Made by a program: the position numbers and the translations under genes. The notes beneath the pieces were generated by a model. It had not been told where the DNA came from. It saw only the letters and a list, made by a program, of their open reading frames with translations, and ran no database searches. Positions 38,901-45,019 of a stretch of DNA of 64,000 nucleotides are shown here, one piece after another; within the stretch, counting starts at the first letter, position 1; each line of letters starts with the position of its first letter. The stretch is from Chrysopilus asiliformis (lineage: Eukaryota > Arthropoda > Insecta > Diptera > Rhagionidae): NCBI GenBank assembly GCA_964034945.1, contig OZ035960.1, positions 77,099,331 to 77,163,330 of the forward strand, written 5' to 3'.

Positions 38901-39951
38901 GGAGAATTTGGACCGAGATTGGAACAACGTGATCTGTACGGACGACGCTTCTGTTTAGAGATATTCTGTGTGGGCATATCTCAAGCACGAGGAAAAAGAG
39001 TGTGCACTTTGAAGCAGCTGACACGAGAAATTCGTCTCATTTGAGGGTCTTTACCGAACGAATACGCAGTCAACTTAGTGGAAAGTATGCCTCGGAGATG
39101 CCAGCAATTATCAATGCCGGTGGTGACTGGACTCATTATTAATGATATAGCATTTTTCTTCTTGTGCAATACAACAAATCCATGTACTTAAAAATCATTA
39201 AAAATAAATTTTTGTACACATTAACCAGTACACGCTCTTACTTTACAGACTGTATTAGGCACAGCTTGTTGCAAGACCCGGGTCTGTTGCAATAACTGAG
39301 TAACAGAACAAATGCTTTAATTGATTAGCTTTTTAAAAACCAAACATAAATATGATTGTTTTTTTTTCAAAATAAACTGCATGATGAAACCTAAATAGGG
39401 TATAATAGGTTTGCTATGAAGTGGGATATTATCTCGAACTTCTTATTTTGTAATTATTATTTTCATTTATTATTAATATAATTGAAAATACGAATGTGAA
39501 TATTTTAATAAATTTTGACAATGTTTTCTTAACGGATACTTAATTTTTTTTTTAAATAGATATTATAACTGCCGCCACAGGTCTACCATTTGTAAAGGTG
39601 TTTAGAATGATGAATAGATTCGCTTTTTGCATGTCTGTCTCCCTATCTGTCCGTTGACATGATCACTTCAGAACGATTTTTTTATCAAAATTAAGGGCGA
39701 GGTATCGATTTTACAAAAATCTTGCATATATGAAAATTTTTCCTACAATTTTATAAAATTTTTGCTCACAACAAATTTATATTGATATATATGTATTTGT
39801 GATTCTAGGTGCTAGTACTACTGAAGCACAGGAGCGTGTTGCTGTCGAAGTAGCTGAACAATTCATTGCATTAACTGGAACTTCACAAATTTTTACGCAA
39901 TATCCGGGTATTGTAAACCGTGAAGTGTTGCATTATTTTAATCTACTATGA
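5874..39951 (+). CDS. Phgdh: D-3-phosphoglycerate dehydrogenase, seven-exon gene
   Basis: The enzyme oxidises 3-phosphoglycerate to 3-phosphohydroxypyruvate with NAD, the first step of serine synthesis, in the cytosol. Exons 5874-5957, 6819-6869, 17790-17944, 22580-22799, 33901-34033, 35491-35709 and 39809-39951 join in frame to 334 codons. Visible features are the Rossmann motif GLGRIG (152-157), the NAD-binding aspartate D175, and catalytic R236, E265 and H286 (H283 in human numbering). The length matches the short fly form, which lacks the C-terminal regulatory domains of the vertebrate enzyme (about 530 residues). The start is ATG with AAAA before it, and no in-frame ATG fits better. All introns are GT-AG; the sizes are 0.86, 10.9, 4.6, 11.1, 1.5 and 4.1 kb. 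About 97% of the gene is intron, mostly mobile DNA. Confidence 0.95.
6084..6339. mobile_element. 256-bp MITE with 4-bp target duplication
   Basis: Twenty-nine-bp inverted ends beginning CTGTACCCCAGAGGTAAACT, flanked by ATAT at 6080-6083 and 6340-6343. It lies in Phgdh intron 1. It is a close relative of the element at 46255-46672: the outer 90 bp or so on each side align. Its ends also resemble those of the 4.66-kb transposon at 43291-47948. There is no coding capacity. Confidence 0.85.
6340..6818. other. Rest of Phgdh intron 1
   Basis: AT-rich intron sequence. Nothing recognisable apart from a short CACTTCTTTCAAGTGG-like hairpin near 6530 and the pyrimidine tract before exon 2. Confidence 0.5.
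6819..6869 (+). CDS. Phgdh: Phgdh exon 2
   Basis: Seventeen codons ([17 protein letters not shown]) between a TTTTTTTCAG acceptor and a GTATGT donor, phase 0 on both sides. It continues the N-terminal domain and is among the smallest exons. Its downstream intron carries the 10-kb octamer array. Confidence 0.9.
7000..7802 (+). repeat. Left body of the element that carries the GACAGACT array
   Basis: The 200 or so bases before the array (from about 7610) align by eye with 45360-45590, which precedes the second GACAGACT array. Shared words include AAAGACAAAA, GCGATTTTT, CCGCCATTT, GGTTAACGGATTTCCACC and TTGATAGGATC. The outer boundary is not resolved; AT-rich sequence with TTTTCGATA / CGATAACGG-type words continues leftwards. 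No protein frame was found. Confidence 0.6.
7803..17753 (+). repeat. 9.95-kb GACAGACT octamer array in Phgdh intron 2
   Basis: About 1,244 head-to-tail copies of the 8-mer. Three units near the left edge (around 7803, 7819 and 7891) read GACGGACT; I see no deviation in the following 9.8 kb. On the minus strand the repeat has no stop in any frame, which creates a spurious 3,378-codon frame repeating SVCQSVSL; on the plus strand every frame contains TGA. The array ends abruptly in GACAAAAATAATT, 36 nt before exon 3. The homogeneity implies very recent expansion or continual homogenisation, or an assembly error in copy number. Confidence 0.97.
17790..17944 (+). CDS. Phgdh: Phgdh exon 3
   Basis: 155 nt, residues 46-96 plus two bases of N97. 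It includes the conserved stretches VRSETKIT and [12 protein letters not shown], the substrate-side loop of the family. The donor is GTAAGT. The acceptor AAATTTCAG lies only 36 nt after the end of the octamer array, so the whole branch-point and polypyrimidine region is squeezed between the array and the exon or lies within the array. Confidence 0.93.
17945..18425. other. Start of Phgdh intron 3
   Basis: AT-rich intron sequence with no recognised feature, running up to the hairpin at 18426. Confidence 0.5.
18426..18505. repeat. Perfect 31-bp hairpin
   Basis: Arms 18426-18456 and 18475-18505 are exact reverse complements (starting TTAACACCCAATTTAGGTTA) around an 18-nt loop. The word AATTGGGTGTTAA recurs at about 23046-23060 in intron 4, so it may be part of a dispersed family. 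No target duplication was found. Confidence 0.8.
19822..20645. mobile_element. 824-bp MITE with TAA target duplication (PIF/Harbinger-like)
   Basis: Inverted ends AGCTTAGTGCACACGATATG (about 27 bp, perfect) with TAA on both sides (19819-19821 and 20646-20648). Removing it restores the minisatellite word AATCTAATACCGG. A 3-bp TWA duplication is the PIF/Harbinger signature. The interior is a dense series of GTTCATA ... TATGAAC words in both directions, giving strong fold-back potential, with a tRNA-like B box near 20240. No transposase is present. Confidence 0.85.
20185..20262 (+). other. tRNA-like segment inside the MITE (possible SINE head)
   Basis: TTCAGTCAGCTAAGTGCTTG resembles a D-arm / A box, and GGTTCATATCC, flanked by AGTGG and CCACT, matches the pol III B-box consensus. 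An anticodon stem is suggested by GCTTGCC...GAGCAG, but no complete cloverleaf or acceptor stem closes. Read as a tRNA-derived fragment captured by, or ancestral to, the MITE; not a functional tRNA. Confidence 0.3.
21723..21949. mobile_element. 227-bp fold-back element
   Basis: Two arms of about 85-90 bp (from ACATATCGTCGGCTAAAAGT inward and its complement ending CCGACGATATGT) are nearly perfect inverted repeats around a loop of about 45 bp. The arms carry GAAATTGTGCTAA, ATTATACCAAAT and AAGAGCAAT. A target duplication is not obvious. It is a transcribed hairpin in Phgdh intron 3. Confidence 0.75.
21950..22579. other. Rest of Phgdh intron 3
   Basis: AT-rich. The words TCAAAAAATCGTTAGTTTGCA and CACATATTAATGTGAATATC at about 21980-22045 recur at 45125-45195, so part of the GACAGACT-carrying repeat family is present here without an array. 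No gene is seen. Confidence 0.45.
22580..22799 (+). CDS. Phgdh: Phgdh exon 4
   Basis: 220 nt, residues 98-170, after a CTCTTTTAG acceptor; the donor is AAG|GTTAGC. It holds NSISACELT and the dinucleotide-binding motif [12 protein letters not shown]. Phase is 2 in and 0 out. Confidence 0.95.
22800..23438. other. Start of Phgdh intron 4
   Basis: GGCGGCACTCTTTATGGGGCGGCAAATTC at 22962-22990 resembles the terminus at 24803-24857 and may be the other end of the same hAT-type repeat, but no matching inverted end was found. A GCCAATCTGGC palindrome at about 23418-23428 precedes the next element. Small minus-strand frames here look like noise. Confidence 0.4.
23439..24576 (+). mobile_element. Short repeat with ACCCGTATGGTGA inverted ends (copy A)
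   Basis: Starts ACCCGTATGGTGA and ends TTACCATACGGGT. Inside are GATAAGATCCACCGTTTTTGAG, TTAACGAACTTAACCTCGC, a run of ACGGACAGACAG-type repeats (23764-23815) and GTTACAAACGGTAAGGCAAAG. The same order occurs at 53546-54688 and, shortened and inverted, at 56938-57147. The layout recalls DINE-1/INE-1-type Helitron derivatives of flies (inference). It contains a further hairpin at 24098-24205. Confidence 0.65.
24098..24205. repeat. Inverted repeat, arms of about 36 bp
   Basis: GTGGTATACTGTTTCTTCCA (from about 24098) is complementary to TGGAAGAAATAGTATGCCAC (ending about 24202). A third imperfect copy (GTGGAATACTGTTTCATCC) lies between them. Probably a small fold-back insertion inside copy A of the ACCCGTATGGTGA repeat. 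Confidence 0.6.
24780..24857 (-). mobile_element. Solitary terminus of a hAT-like element
   Basis: Read on the minus strand it begins CAGTGGCGTAGCGAGGGTTC and continues through GGCGCCCGGGGCGG. CAGTGGCGTAGC is a hAT-type start. No matching second end or 8-bp duplication was located, so this is a truncated copy that abuts minisatellite sequence. Confidence 0.4.
24861..25200 (-). repeat. Minisatellite variant B, about 3 decayed units
   Basis: On the minus strand the units read GATTCAGCGACCCCAAAAAC, CCGGAAAATTT and GTTATCCTTACA, matching the array at 56030-56770. The units are diverged and the period is about 110-120 bp. It lies in Phgdh intron 4, in the orientation opposite to the other copies. 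Confidence 0.75.
25201..25690. other. Repeat-like spacer before the CR1-type element
   Basis: Contains AACCTGACTAAGTGACTGACTGACT and the words CAACGCCCAGCCC and CTAAGGGGGTGAA. These look like fragments of a dispersed repeat but could not be matched to another copy in the window. The 3' end of the minus-strand CR1-type element probably lies between 25500 and 25700. Confidence 0.35.
25712..28383 (-). pseudogene. ORF2 of a CR1-type non-LTR retrotransposon (endonuclease and reverse transcriptase)
   Basis: The N-terminal part (28383 to about 28078) is an apurinic-type endonuclease: GHFNAQSIN, then ITETWLKS. A frame change at about 28080 (an extra base in GTGTGATT, ending the first frame at TGA) leads to a 789-codon frame with the endonuclease remainder ([15 protein letters not shown]) and the reverse transcriptase: [32 protein letters not shown] and the catalytic FADDLQM. 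Total length is close to the usual 850-1000 residues of such ORF2 proteins. The mate ORF1 lies at 31930-32818, separated by a later Penelope-like insertion. The PHD finger of ORF1 supports the CR1 group over Jockey. Only one frame break in ORF2 suggests a fairly young copy. It lies antisense in Phgdh intron 4. Confidence 0.9.
28744..28775 (-). ncRNA. Hammerhead-ribozyme-like core in the left pLTR
   Basis: The inverted twin of 31669-31700: read on the minus strand it gives CTGAAGA, a hairpin GACTAC-AAAC-GTAGTC, then GAAACGTC. See the right copy for the reasoning. Confidence 0.4.
29759..30971. mobile_element. Nonautonomous hAT element, 1,213 bp, nested in the Penelope-like element
   Basis: Twelve-bp inverted ends CAGTGATGCTAT / ATAGCATCACTG and an exact 8-bp duplication CCACACAG (29751-29758 and 30972-30979). 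Sub-terminal GAGGGGAAA...GGGGAAAAGGGG repeats lie near both ends. No transposase. It carries a 407-bp block (30123-30529) that is also found at 52541-52945. Confidence 0.92.
30123..30529 (+). repeat. Dispersed block of about 405 bp, copy 1
   Basis: From CAGTGTACTTTTTAACCGC to GATATTTTTATATTTTTG this aligns nearly base for base with 52541-52945, with some substitutions and small indels. It includes GCATGGACCAGTGGCAAAGT and GTGCCCGGAATACAAAAATC. No inverted ends or target duplication could be defined, so it is either an insertion inside the hAT element or part of a larger family. Confidence 0.75.
31669..31700 (+). ncRNA. Hammerhead-ribozyme-like core in the right pLTR
   Basis: CTGAAGA fits the CUGANGA box. 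It is followed by a 6-bp helix GACTAC/GTAGTC with an AAAC loop, then GAAA and CGTC with a possible cleavage site after GTC. The flanking ATTCC...TC and GA-GGAAT can pair as helix I with an internal bulge. Helix III would be only about 2 bp, and one extra U precedes helix II. Hammerhead motifs are known from Penelope-like elements; activity of this copy is untested. Confidence 0.45.
31930..32818 (-). pseudogene. ORF1 of the CR1-type element, PHD-finger nucleic-acid-binding protein
   Basis: Starts at ATG 32818. Residues 14-64 form a C4HC3 PHD finger (C14, C17, C29, C32, H37, C40, C61, C64). A helical, probably coiled-coil part follows (about 75-135), then a region ending at a stop at 32249. The conserved C-terminal part continues in another frame from about 32240 down to about 31930 ([26 protein letters not shown]), so one frame break has occurred. 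PHD fingers in ORF1 are known from CR1-group elements. The product would bind the element RNA and aid retrotransposition. Its ORF2 is at 25712-28383 on the same strand; the Penelope-like insertion separates them. Confidence 0.82.
33086..33225 (-). repeat. Single-unit copy of the minisatellite mobile repeat
   Basis: Read on the minus strand: head ACTAGCTTGCAAACCCGCC, then TTAAAATTCTAACACC, then GATCAGCGACCCCGAAAACC and the CCGGGG word. This is the head of the repeat at 18626 followed by just one 121-bp-type unit, truncated at about 33086. Confidence 0.6.
33226..33900. other. End of Phgdh intron 4 with an unexpanded relative of the octamer-carrying repeat
   Basis: Between 33520 and 33690 lie GCTATTTTTAAAATGCCG, CCGGTTAACGGATTTCTATC and TCTACTAGTTTTTGAG, followed by only a few GACTGACAG-like words at 33655-33684. 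This is the same left flank as before the arrays at 7803 and 45591, with no expansion. The remainder is plain AT-rich intron up to the TTTCTTGCAG acceptor. Confidence 0.6.
33901..34033 (+). CDS. Phgdh: Phgdh exon 5
   Basis: 133 nt, residues 171-214 plus one base of H215, after a TTTCTTGCAG acceptor; the donor is C|GTAAAT. It includes GYDP with the NAD-binding aspartate at 175, and [14 protein letters not shown], a hallmark of the family. Confidence 0.95.
34034..35490. other. Phgdh intron 5
   Basis: AT-rich. TTTTAACTGATAAGGTGAT...GCTTATAGAAT...GAATAGAATTTTGAAGCATT (about 34195-34325) recurs at 40518-40600, so a decayed dispersed repeat is present. A short tandem duplication of TTGCATGATTTCAG lies near 34755-34785. 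No gene is seen. Confidence 0.5.
35491..35709 (+). CDS. Phgdh: Phgdh exon 6
   Basis: 219 nt, residues 216-287, after a TCTTTTTCAG acceptor; the donor is G|GTAAAA. It carries all three catalytic residues: R236 in NVARGG, E265 in FSEEPP and H286 in TPHLG. Without splicing, the frame would read on into intron 6 for some 65 codons of low-complexity sequence. Confidence 0.95.
35966..36398. mobile_element. Possible hAT-type MITE built of AAGGCATTA words
   Basis: The left end CAGTGAACAAAAAATGTC and right end complement CAGTGAAAAATTATTAAGGC suggest inverted termini. Many TTAAGGCATTA / TAATGCCTTA words lie between. No clear 8-bp duplication was found, so the borders are uncertain. Confidence 0.45.
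36428..37010. mobile_element. Nonautonomous hAT-like element, 583 bp
   Basis: Termini CAGTGTTGCC and GGCAACACTG. Flanks ATCAAGGG (36420-36427) and ATCCAGGG (37011-37018) match at 7 of 8 positions, a hAT-size duplication with one later substitution. The interior holds CTCCGAAA / AAATCGCTG words at both sides. No coding capacity. Confidence 0.75.
37019..38334. other. Middle of Phgdh intron 6
   Basis: No exon was recognised. 37492-37839 has an unassigned open frame of 115 codons that resembles no family I know. 38120-38280 contains words of the ACCCGTATGGTGA repeat family (ACCTCCCATTTTACGAC, AAATTTCAAGTCTCT, GTTACAAATGGTA), so a decayed copy lies here. Confidence 0.4.
38335..39252 (+). mobile_element. 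Internally deleted Tc1-type element, 918 bp
   Basis: Inverted ends CAGTCTGTAAAGTAAGAGCG (about 25 bp, perfect), flanked by TA at 38333-38334 and 39253-39254, the Tc1/mariner signature. A full Tc1 element is about 1.6 kb, so roughly 0.7 kb is missing from the middle. It lies in Phgdh intron 6. Confidence 0.92.
38429..39142 (+). pseudogene. Tc1-type transposase remnant
   Basis: The frame at 38429-38878 carries the paired helix-turn-helix DNA-binding region ([18 protein letters not shown], then [19 protein letters not shown]). After a frame break at about 38876 comes [18 protein letters not shown] with CTDD, the first catalytic aspartate. The frame then stops (GTTTAG). The middle of the catalytic domain, including the other acidic residues, is deleted. 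A C-terminal stub with MPRRCQ-like sequence lies near 39090-39110. It cannot be active. Confidence 0.82.
39255..39808. other. End of Phgdh intron 6
   Basis: AT-rich. TTTGTAAAGGTGTTTAGAATG and TGTCTGTCTCCCTATCTGTCCG near 39590-39655 look like decayed repeat tails. Nothing else was recognised. Confidence 0.45.
39809..39951 (+). CDS. Phgdh: Phgdh exon 7 (terminal)
   Basis: 143 nt including the TGA at 39949-39951, after a TGATTCTAG acceptor. It encodes the closing helix ([20 protein letters not shown]) and ends ...[11 protein letters not shown]. The stop here, soon after the nucleotide-binding fold returns to the substrate domain, defines the short form. Confidence 0.92.
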
Positions 39952-40640
39952 TTTAACAAAAAAAATGCTTGTGCAAATTAACGAAATACAGTTATAATTT
40001 TTAAACTGGTGTTTTTACCTAGCCATTTTCTCTCGAAGATGATGGCTCAAAAAAAACCGGAACCCCCTTAAACCGATAGGTTTAAGCAATTCATTGATGA
40101 CATTCAAAATTCGAACAGGTTAGCATATAGAGAGTTTATCCAAGATTGTAATACCATGATGTTGTGTCGAAGCCGGCTGATTCCACTAAAGGATTGGTGG
40201 AAACGGAATTGGACTCAAGGATAGCTTTGGAGGACGAGTGATTGGTTATTACTCCGATACTGGCTTGACTGAAAATCCATAGAGAGATAAGAAAATAAAA
40301 AGTGCCCCCACAAATTATTTCCCAAAATTTCAGTGAAAAAAATGAGTGGTTTTGGAGAAAAAAAAATAATATCTGATTTTTTTTAAATTATAGCTCTGTG
40401 ACGGGTTAACGAATTTTGATGAAAAATATTTTATAATATAAAAATACCCCTCGATTCTAACTTAAATCTTTTACTCTTTTAACCTTTTCACACGACTTAA
40501 AAGGAGATTAAAATTCTTTTAACTGATAAGGTGATATGAAGGAGCTTATAGAATATTTTACATTTTATACGAAATAAATAGAATTTTGAAGCATTGCAGC
40601 CAAAAACGTATTTATTGTTTTTTATATTATATTTATCTTA
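39952..40640. other. Phgdh 3' flank
   Basis: The 3' UTR presumably occupies the first part. 40030-40270 has slightly higher GC and short coding-like words but many stops; I cannot assign it. 40515-40610 is a second copy of the decayed repeat in intron 5 (TTTTAACTGATAAGGTGAT). Confidence 0.4.
40294..40299 (+). terminator. Candidate polyadenylation signal of Phgdh
   Basis: The first AATAAA after the Phgdh stop codon lies about 340 bp downstream. A second one is at 40573-40578. AT-rich sequence makes chance matches likely. Confidence 0.25.
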
Positions 40641-42060
40641 GGTTAAGTTAAGTTGAGAAGACCGCGCGCGCCAAAGCACGAGCACACCGCTAGACTCGGA
40701 GACCTACAGGCCCATTGTGATGTCTTCAGTATTCATAAGACCTTTCATCAAACTTGCTGATCCTATTTGAACCAGCCGAATTTGTTGATGAAGCTCAGCA
40801 TATCCTTGAGTGAGTAGTCGCCAAGCTCCGTCAGGCTACCTTAAAATGTGGCCCCAAGCATCCCATATCGCCGTGCTTGTAGGGCTGGAGACTCACAGAG
40901 TAAGTGTTTCACGGTCTTCGGCTCTTCCTCGTCACCACAGCTGCGGCAAACATCATTTGTGGCCGCGCCCCATATTCTGGCCATAGCGCTAAGGGGACAG
41001 TGCCCCGTAATTAAGCCTGTGAGTAGCCTTACGGAGGTCCTGCTTAGTCTAAGAAGGGTGTCGGTTCTATATCTATTAAATCTTGGCCAGAGCGACCTCG
41101 TGATTACACAATCGCTCCTTGCTTGCCAACGGATATTTATGTTGTTCACTCCTTTCCTATCAATTATATTTTTTGCGCATTCGATCGGCATTTTAACCGA
41201 GCGGTCCGCGCTCTCCATAGCCATTTCGGTCCCTAATTTTGCCAGCTTGAAATACACTGCTCTCGTCAGGCAGTTTGTAGCTCTTTTGGAGGTCAAGGTT
41301 ATCCGAGAACACTCCCGCCCCCGTACCTTCTTCTGTTTTAGATCCATCAATGTAAACCGAGGCTTCTGGCTCGTCTATGACACTGTTGAGTTCCCAAAGC
41401 CTCCTTTCGGGAATCAAAACTGAAAAATTTACATTCGTATCTAAAACTGAGAAGTTCACATTCGTATCCGCAGAGTGCGGGATTCCCCATTCATCGCTTT
41501 TAAGGATACTGTTATCACCGAAGGTACTGTGTTAGCAGCAGTGCACTCTTAGCAGCAGTGCACCTCATGTACTCATTCAGGGAAATGAGGTGCAGGAGAG
41601 CTTCCATTCCCGCTGTTGGTGTTGATCTGACATCGACTGTGGTTCCTAGTGCCGCTAGTCTTTGTACTTTGTTTAGGATTTGATATCGGCAGTTTATCCT
41701 CATGGTCGACCACCGAACCAGGCATCCGTAAGTAAGAATGGGTCTGATAACCGCTGTGTATAACCAATCGGTGATGCGCGGTGATGTGCCCCAATTCCTG
41801 CCAATCATTCTTTTACATGCGTAAAACGCGTACAACGCTTTGTTCATTCTCTCTTCCGTATTCCTTTTCCAAGAGAGTTTGGAGTCCATAATTAATCCAA
41901 GGTATTTCGCAAATCCATAATTAATCCAAGGTATTTCGCAAGTTACTGCGAATCTTGTTTGCCGGTGGATCTTTTTCCTCGTATGGCATGTAAATTGAAG
42001 CAATGATAAGAGATTGATCTTTTCTTCGCTGCTCAATTAAAATTGCCGAGACACCAGGCT
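40640..42060 (-). pseudogene. 3' part of a non-LTR retrotransposon with RNase H
   Basis: On the minus strand, 42036-41515 holds the end of a reverse transcriptase (FAKYLGLIMDSKLSWK, ACKRMIG, RPILTYGCLV). 41459-40841 holds an RNase H domain starting VYIDGSKTEEGTGAG, then a frame break at about 41250-41290, then a C-terminal zinc-knuckle-like region (CRSCGDEEEPKTVKHLLC). An RNase H after the reverse transcriptase points to the I/LOA/R1 side of the non-LTR tree. A 30-bp tandem duplication (CATAATTAATCCAAGGTATT, about 41888-41947) is inserted in the reverse transcriptase part. Upstream parts are missing, and several frame breaks show it is dead. Confidence 0.85.
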
Positions 42061-42118
42061 ACCTAAAAAGAAAGCGTTAATATCTTTCTTGGCGACGATG
42101 GTTTTAATCAGTCTTACT

Positions 42119-43165
42119 AATAGGTGTACCAATATGAAATGAGGATTTTTTTACTCAGGAAACTCGTTTATTCAAATAACAAAATGAATGAATTCAATAA
42201 TCAAAGTATTGACAATCGTTATAAATGACATTTTCCCATCTTTCTGGTAAAGTGTGGATTCCATCCCAAAATAATTGTCTGTCTTTTGAGGCTAACCATT
42301 CATTGATCCAATTGTTGACTGCTTCGTAAGAATTGAAGTGCTGTTCCGAGAGTCCGTGCTGCATCGATCGAAATAAGTGGTAGTCAGAAGGGGCTAAGTC
42401 TGGTGAATACGGCGCTTGAGGTAGCACGTCCCATTTCAGTGTTTCCAAATATGTTTTGACTGTGCATTGTCATGAAGCAAAATTACTTTGTGTTCTTTTC
42501 TCCTATTCCATTCAATGCTTCGTTCAAGTTGATCAATTCTTGTTTGTATAGGTTTTAACAGTTCATAAAACACAGCTCCCTTCTGATCCCACCAAATATA
42601 CAGCAAAGCCTTCTTTCCATGGATATTGCGTACTGGTTGTGACGTTTATTTATTTATTTACTAATTCATCAATACACTGACTACTACAAGTTAAATTAAA
42701 AGCTAATAAATGTATATACAAATTATAGAAAAAAAAAATATTATAATAAAAAAAAAAAAAAAAAAATTAAATATATGTTTACAATACTAAATAATAATTT
42801 AAAAATAAATACAAAACAAAAAAAAAATTAATGAAGCAAATTTTTCAGTTGCGCTAGACTGATATTAAAATCAATACATTCAAATGAATTATTAAAAGTT
42901 CGAGCCATTGATGAAAGAGGCTCATTATAACCATAATTTGTCGAGTGTGATGGAACTTTTAAAAATCTGTAAGTTCTTCTGGTTCTATTATTTGCGTTTA
43001 TATTTAGTTGACTTAATAGTGGAACCGAGTCAATTATTCCGTTCAACATTTTAAAAGTGAATTTAATTTAACGTTGATGGCTAGCCTGGGTCTACCCATG
43101 CTTTTTGCGTTTAGGATCGCCAGTAAAAATTCGATGCAAAAATGACGATGAAAAATGAAATTAAA
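42119..43165 (-). mobile_element. Mariner element, 5'-truncated and interrupted
   Basis: On the minus strand the transposase end is clear: VILLHDNAQSKHI (catalytic D), APYSPDLAPSDYHLFRSMQH (third catalytic D of the D34D signature) and a C-terminus ending at 42194. Above it comes IHGKKALLYIWWDQ. The terminus AGGTGTACCAATATGAAATG near 42121-42140 resembles mariner ends. At 42647-43070 another element is inserted; beyond it the mariner frame resumes (KAWVDPG, then an internal stop). There are frame breaks at about 42450 and 43110. Nonfunctional. Confidence 0.87.
42647..43070 (-). mobile_element. 5'-truncated non-LTR insertion inside the mariner copy
   Basis: Flanked by ACGTT at 42642-42646 and 43071-43075, with a poly(A)-like end (TTTATTTATTTATTT on +) at the low-coordinate side. 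The minus-strand frame 43049-42828 is the last 70 or so residues of an ORF2 protein (VPSHSTNYGYNEPLSSMART), a C-terminal signature common in non-LTR elements. Only about 420 bp were inserted. Confidence 0.78.
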
Positions 43166-43290
43166 GAATGTTATTAAACTTTGGCGCAAAACTTCTTTTT
43201 CTGGTACAAAATTCGACATTTTCGGAGCGACAAAAAACTATCTTGTTTGTACAGTTTGTGCCTATGACTAACTGGGTTTTATCGACAAAT
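43166..43290. other. Short spacer between mariner and the 4.66-kb transposon
   Basis: Ordinary AT-rich sequence; it probably includes decayed mariner on its left side. Confidence 0.4.
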
Positions 43291-44565
43291 CGCTACTCCG
43301 GAGAAAGACTGTCACAACTCAAAAAATGTCGAAATTGTACTAAAGGTGCGGAAGAGTGGTAATTATGGTATACTTTGTTGTAGAAGAGTGTCAGAATTGT
43401 AACTTATAATTCTGGCCACCAGAGAGCAGATGTGTCGGTCTTGCATTGTGCGAAAAAGTTGCGAAAGTTTTATCAACAGTGTCACATGCAGTGACGTTTC
43501 TTCTAAGGTGCGAGGGTGTTCACTGCACACCCTACTGAAATCCAATATGTATCGGAAATCTATTGTTAATTAATTTCTTTTTTTTGTGCCAATTCTTTCG
43601 ACAATTTACCAATGGCAATGGTTGCCTAAAGCACCAGCACCCTACATTTCCAACCTGTTTCTTTATCTTTCGATCTTTCGACCAACCAAGTGTTCTCCAC
43701 TTTACAGCGAACCAAAGTAAAAATTGCTTGTGGCCTTCTTTCCTACTGGCTCCTTAGCGAAACACACTCGAAACGCAATACCGACTCTTTCGGTCGTTCG
43801 ACCGACTCGAGTGTTCTCCAATTTACAGCGCACCAAAGCAAAGTAAAAACACATATGACTAAGTAAAAGTCTATAATAAAAAACGTTTCACCGCACACAA
43901 AGTTCACAAGAAATAACCGCACACAACGATGAATTTGGGTGCTCCAGAAAAAGCCGCACGGCGAACCGATGCGATGTTGCTTGCTGCTGGCCGCGATGCT
44001 GCGAAACCCGACAATAGAAAACCGACCATCGTATGGCCGTTCGGCTGACTTGCTGATGCGTGTGGGTGTGTGTGCCAAGCAAAACAGCAATATTGCTTGC
44101 TCATCAGCTCAGTCGGTTTCTGATTTTACAGGTGTTCAGTTGGCTTTTGTGTATGAGAAATAATTAATTTAATATTATGGCTTGTGAATGCGGATGCGCA
44201 ATCGAACAATTGTTTGAGAAACCATTTTCTCAATTAAATATCGAGGAAAAATTGGATCTTCGTCTATCACGTCCCGGACGTGATCCTGGATAAAACTAAG
44301 AGTAGACGTCTATATCATTTAACAGAAACTTAATATTGAACACCCTACTGAAAGCAGCACGCCACGTCACTGGTCACATGTTTAGTTGTGAATCGTTGTT
44401 TGAGGTGAAAACGTGCTGCTTTTTTGGTAAAACTGTCCCATTTCAAATTCTGCCAGTCTTGCTTAAAAATCGTAAGTACAGAATTAAATTTATTTTTAAT
44501 AATAGTGCATCATTTTAAGATATGACACTTTTGCTCATAAGTTCAGAATAATTTCACAGTTTTAA

Positions 44566-44994
44566 TCTGACTTAGATCAGTCTTGCTTAAAAATTTTATC
44601 AATTCCGAGGATCGAAAGCCACTGCTGTCGAGCACGAACTTCCAAAGAATATATTGATGGGGGAAAATCGATTAGTGAACTTCACAGAGATTATGAAATA
44701 ATATGCAAGGAACAAAAAGAGAAATGTGGAAATTACGTTATGTATTATACAATCTACAACAAAGAATTTAATCTGGCTCGTTTTTCGCCCAAAAAGGATC
44801 AATGCGAACTCTGTTGCACGTACACAAATTCCCATGACGAAGAGAAACTGCTTGTTCAAGAAAAATATGAGGCCCATATCATGGAAAAATATCAGTTGTG
44901 GTCAACACAAAACTTTCTTCTACAAAATCTACGACCCTGTGCAATTTACGCTAGAGCCCTGTCGCCTTGTCAACCTAAGACGACCTCCCAATAA
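44566..44994 (+). pseudogene. Transposase fragment 1 (N-terminal and central part)
   Basis: The open frame begins after a TAA at 44563 and reads IPRIESHCCRA, then SKEYIDGGKSISELHRDY, then FNLARFSPKKDQCELCCTY. The CxxC motifs probably bind zinc. These phrases are familiar from transposon-derived proteins widespread in aphids and other insects whose catalytic part carries a DNCAGQNKN motif. A short upstream frame from ATG 44177 (MACECGCAIEQLFEK) may be the first coding exon. After about 44891 the residues stop looking like the family, marking the edge of a later insertion. Confidence 0.7.
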
Positions 44995-45019
44995 ATTCTT
45001 GGTTTATTCAAAAATATCA

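Noticed and set aside
43743..44104. Several overlapping frames near the 5' part of the Sola-like element
   Set aside because: They overlap on both strands with no conserved motif; this is probably the untranslated leader of the transposon.
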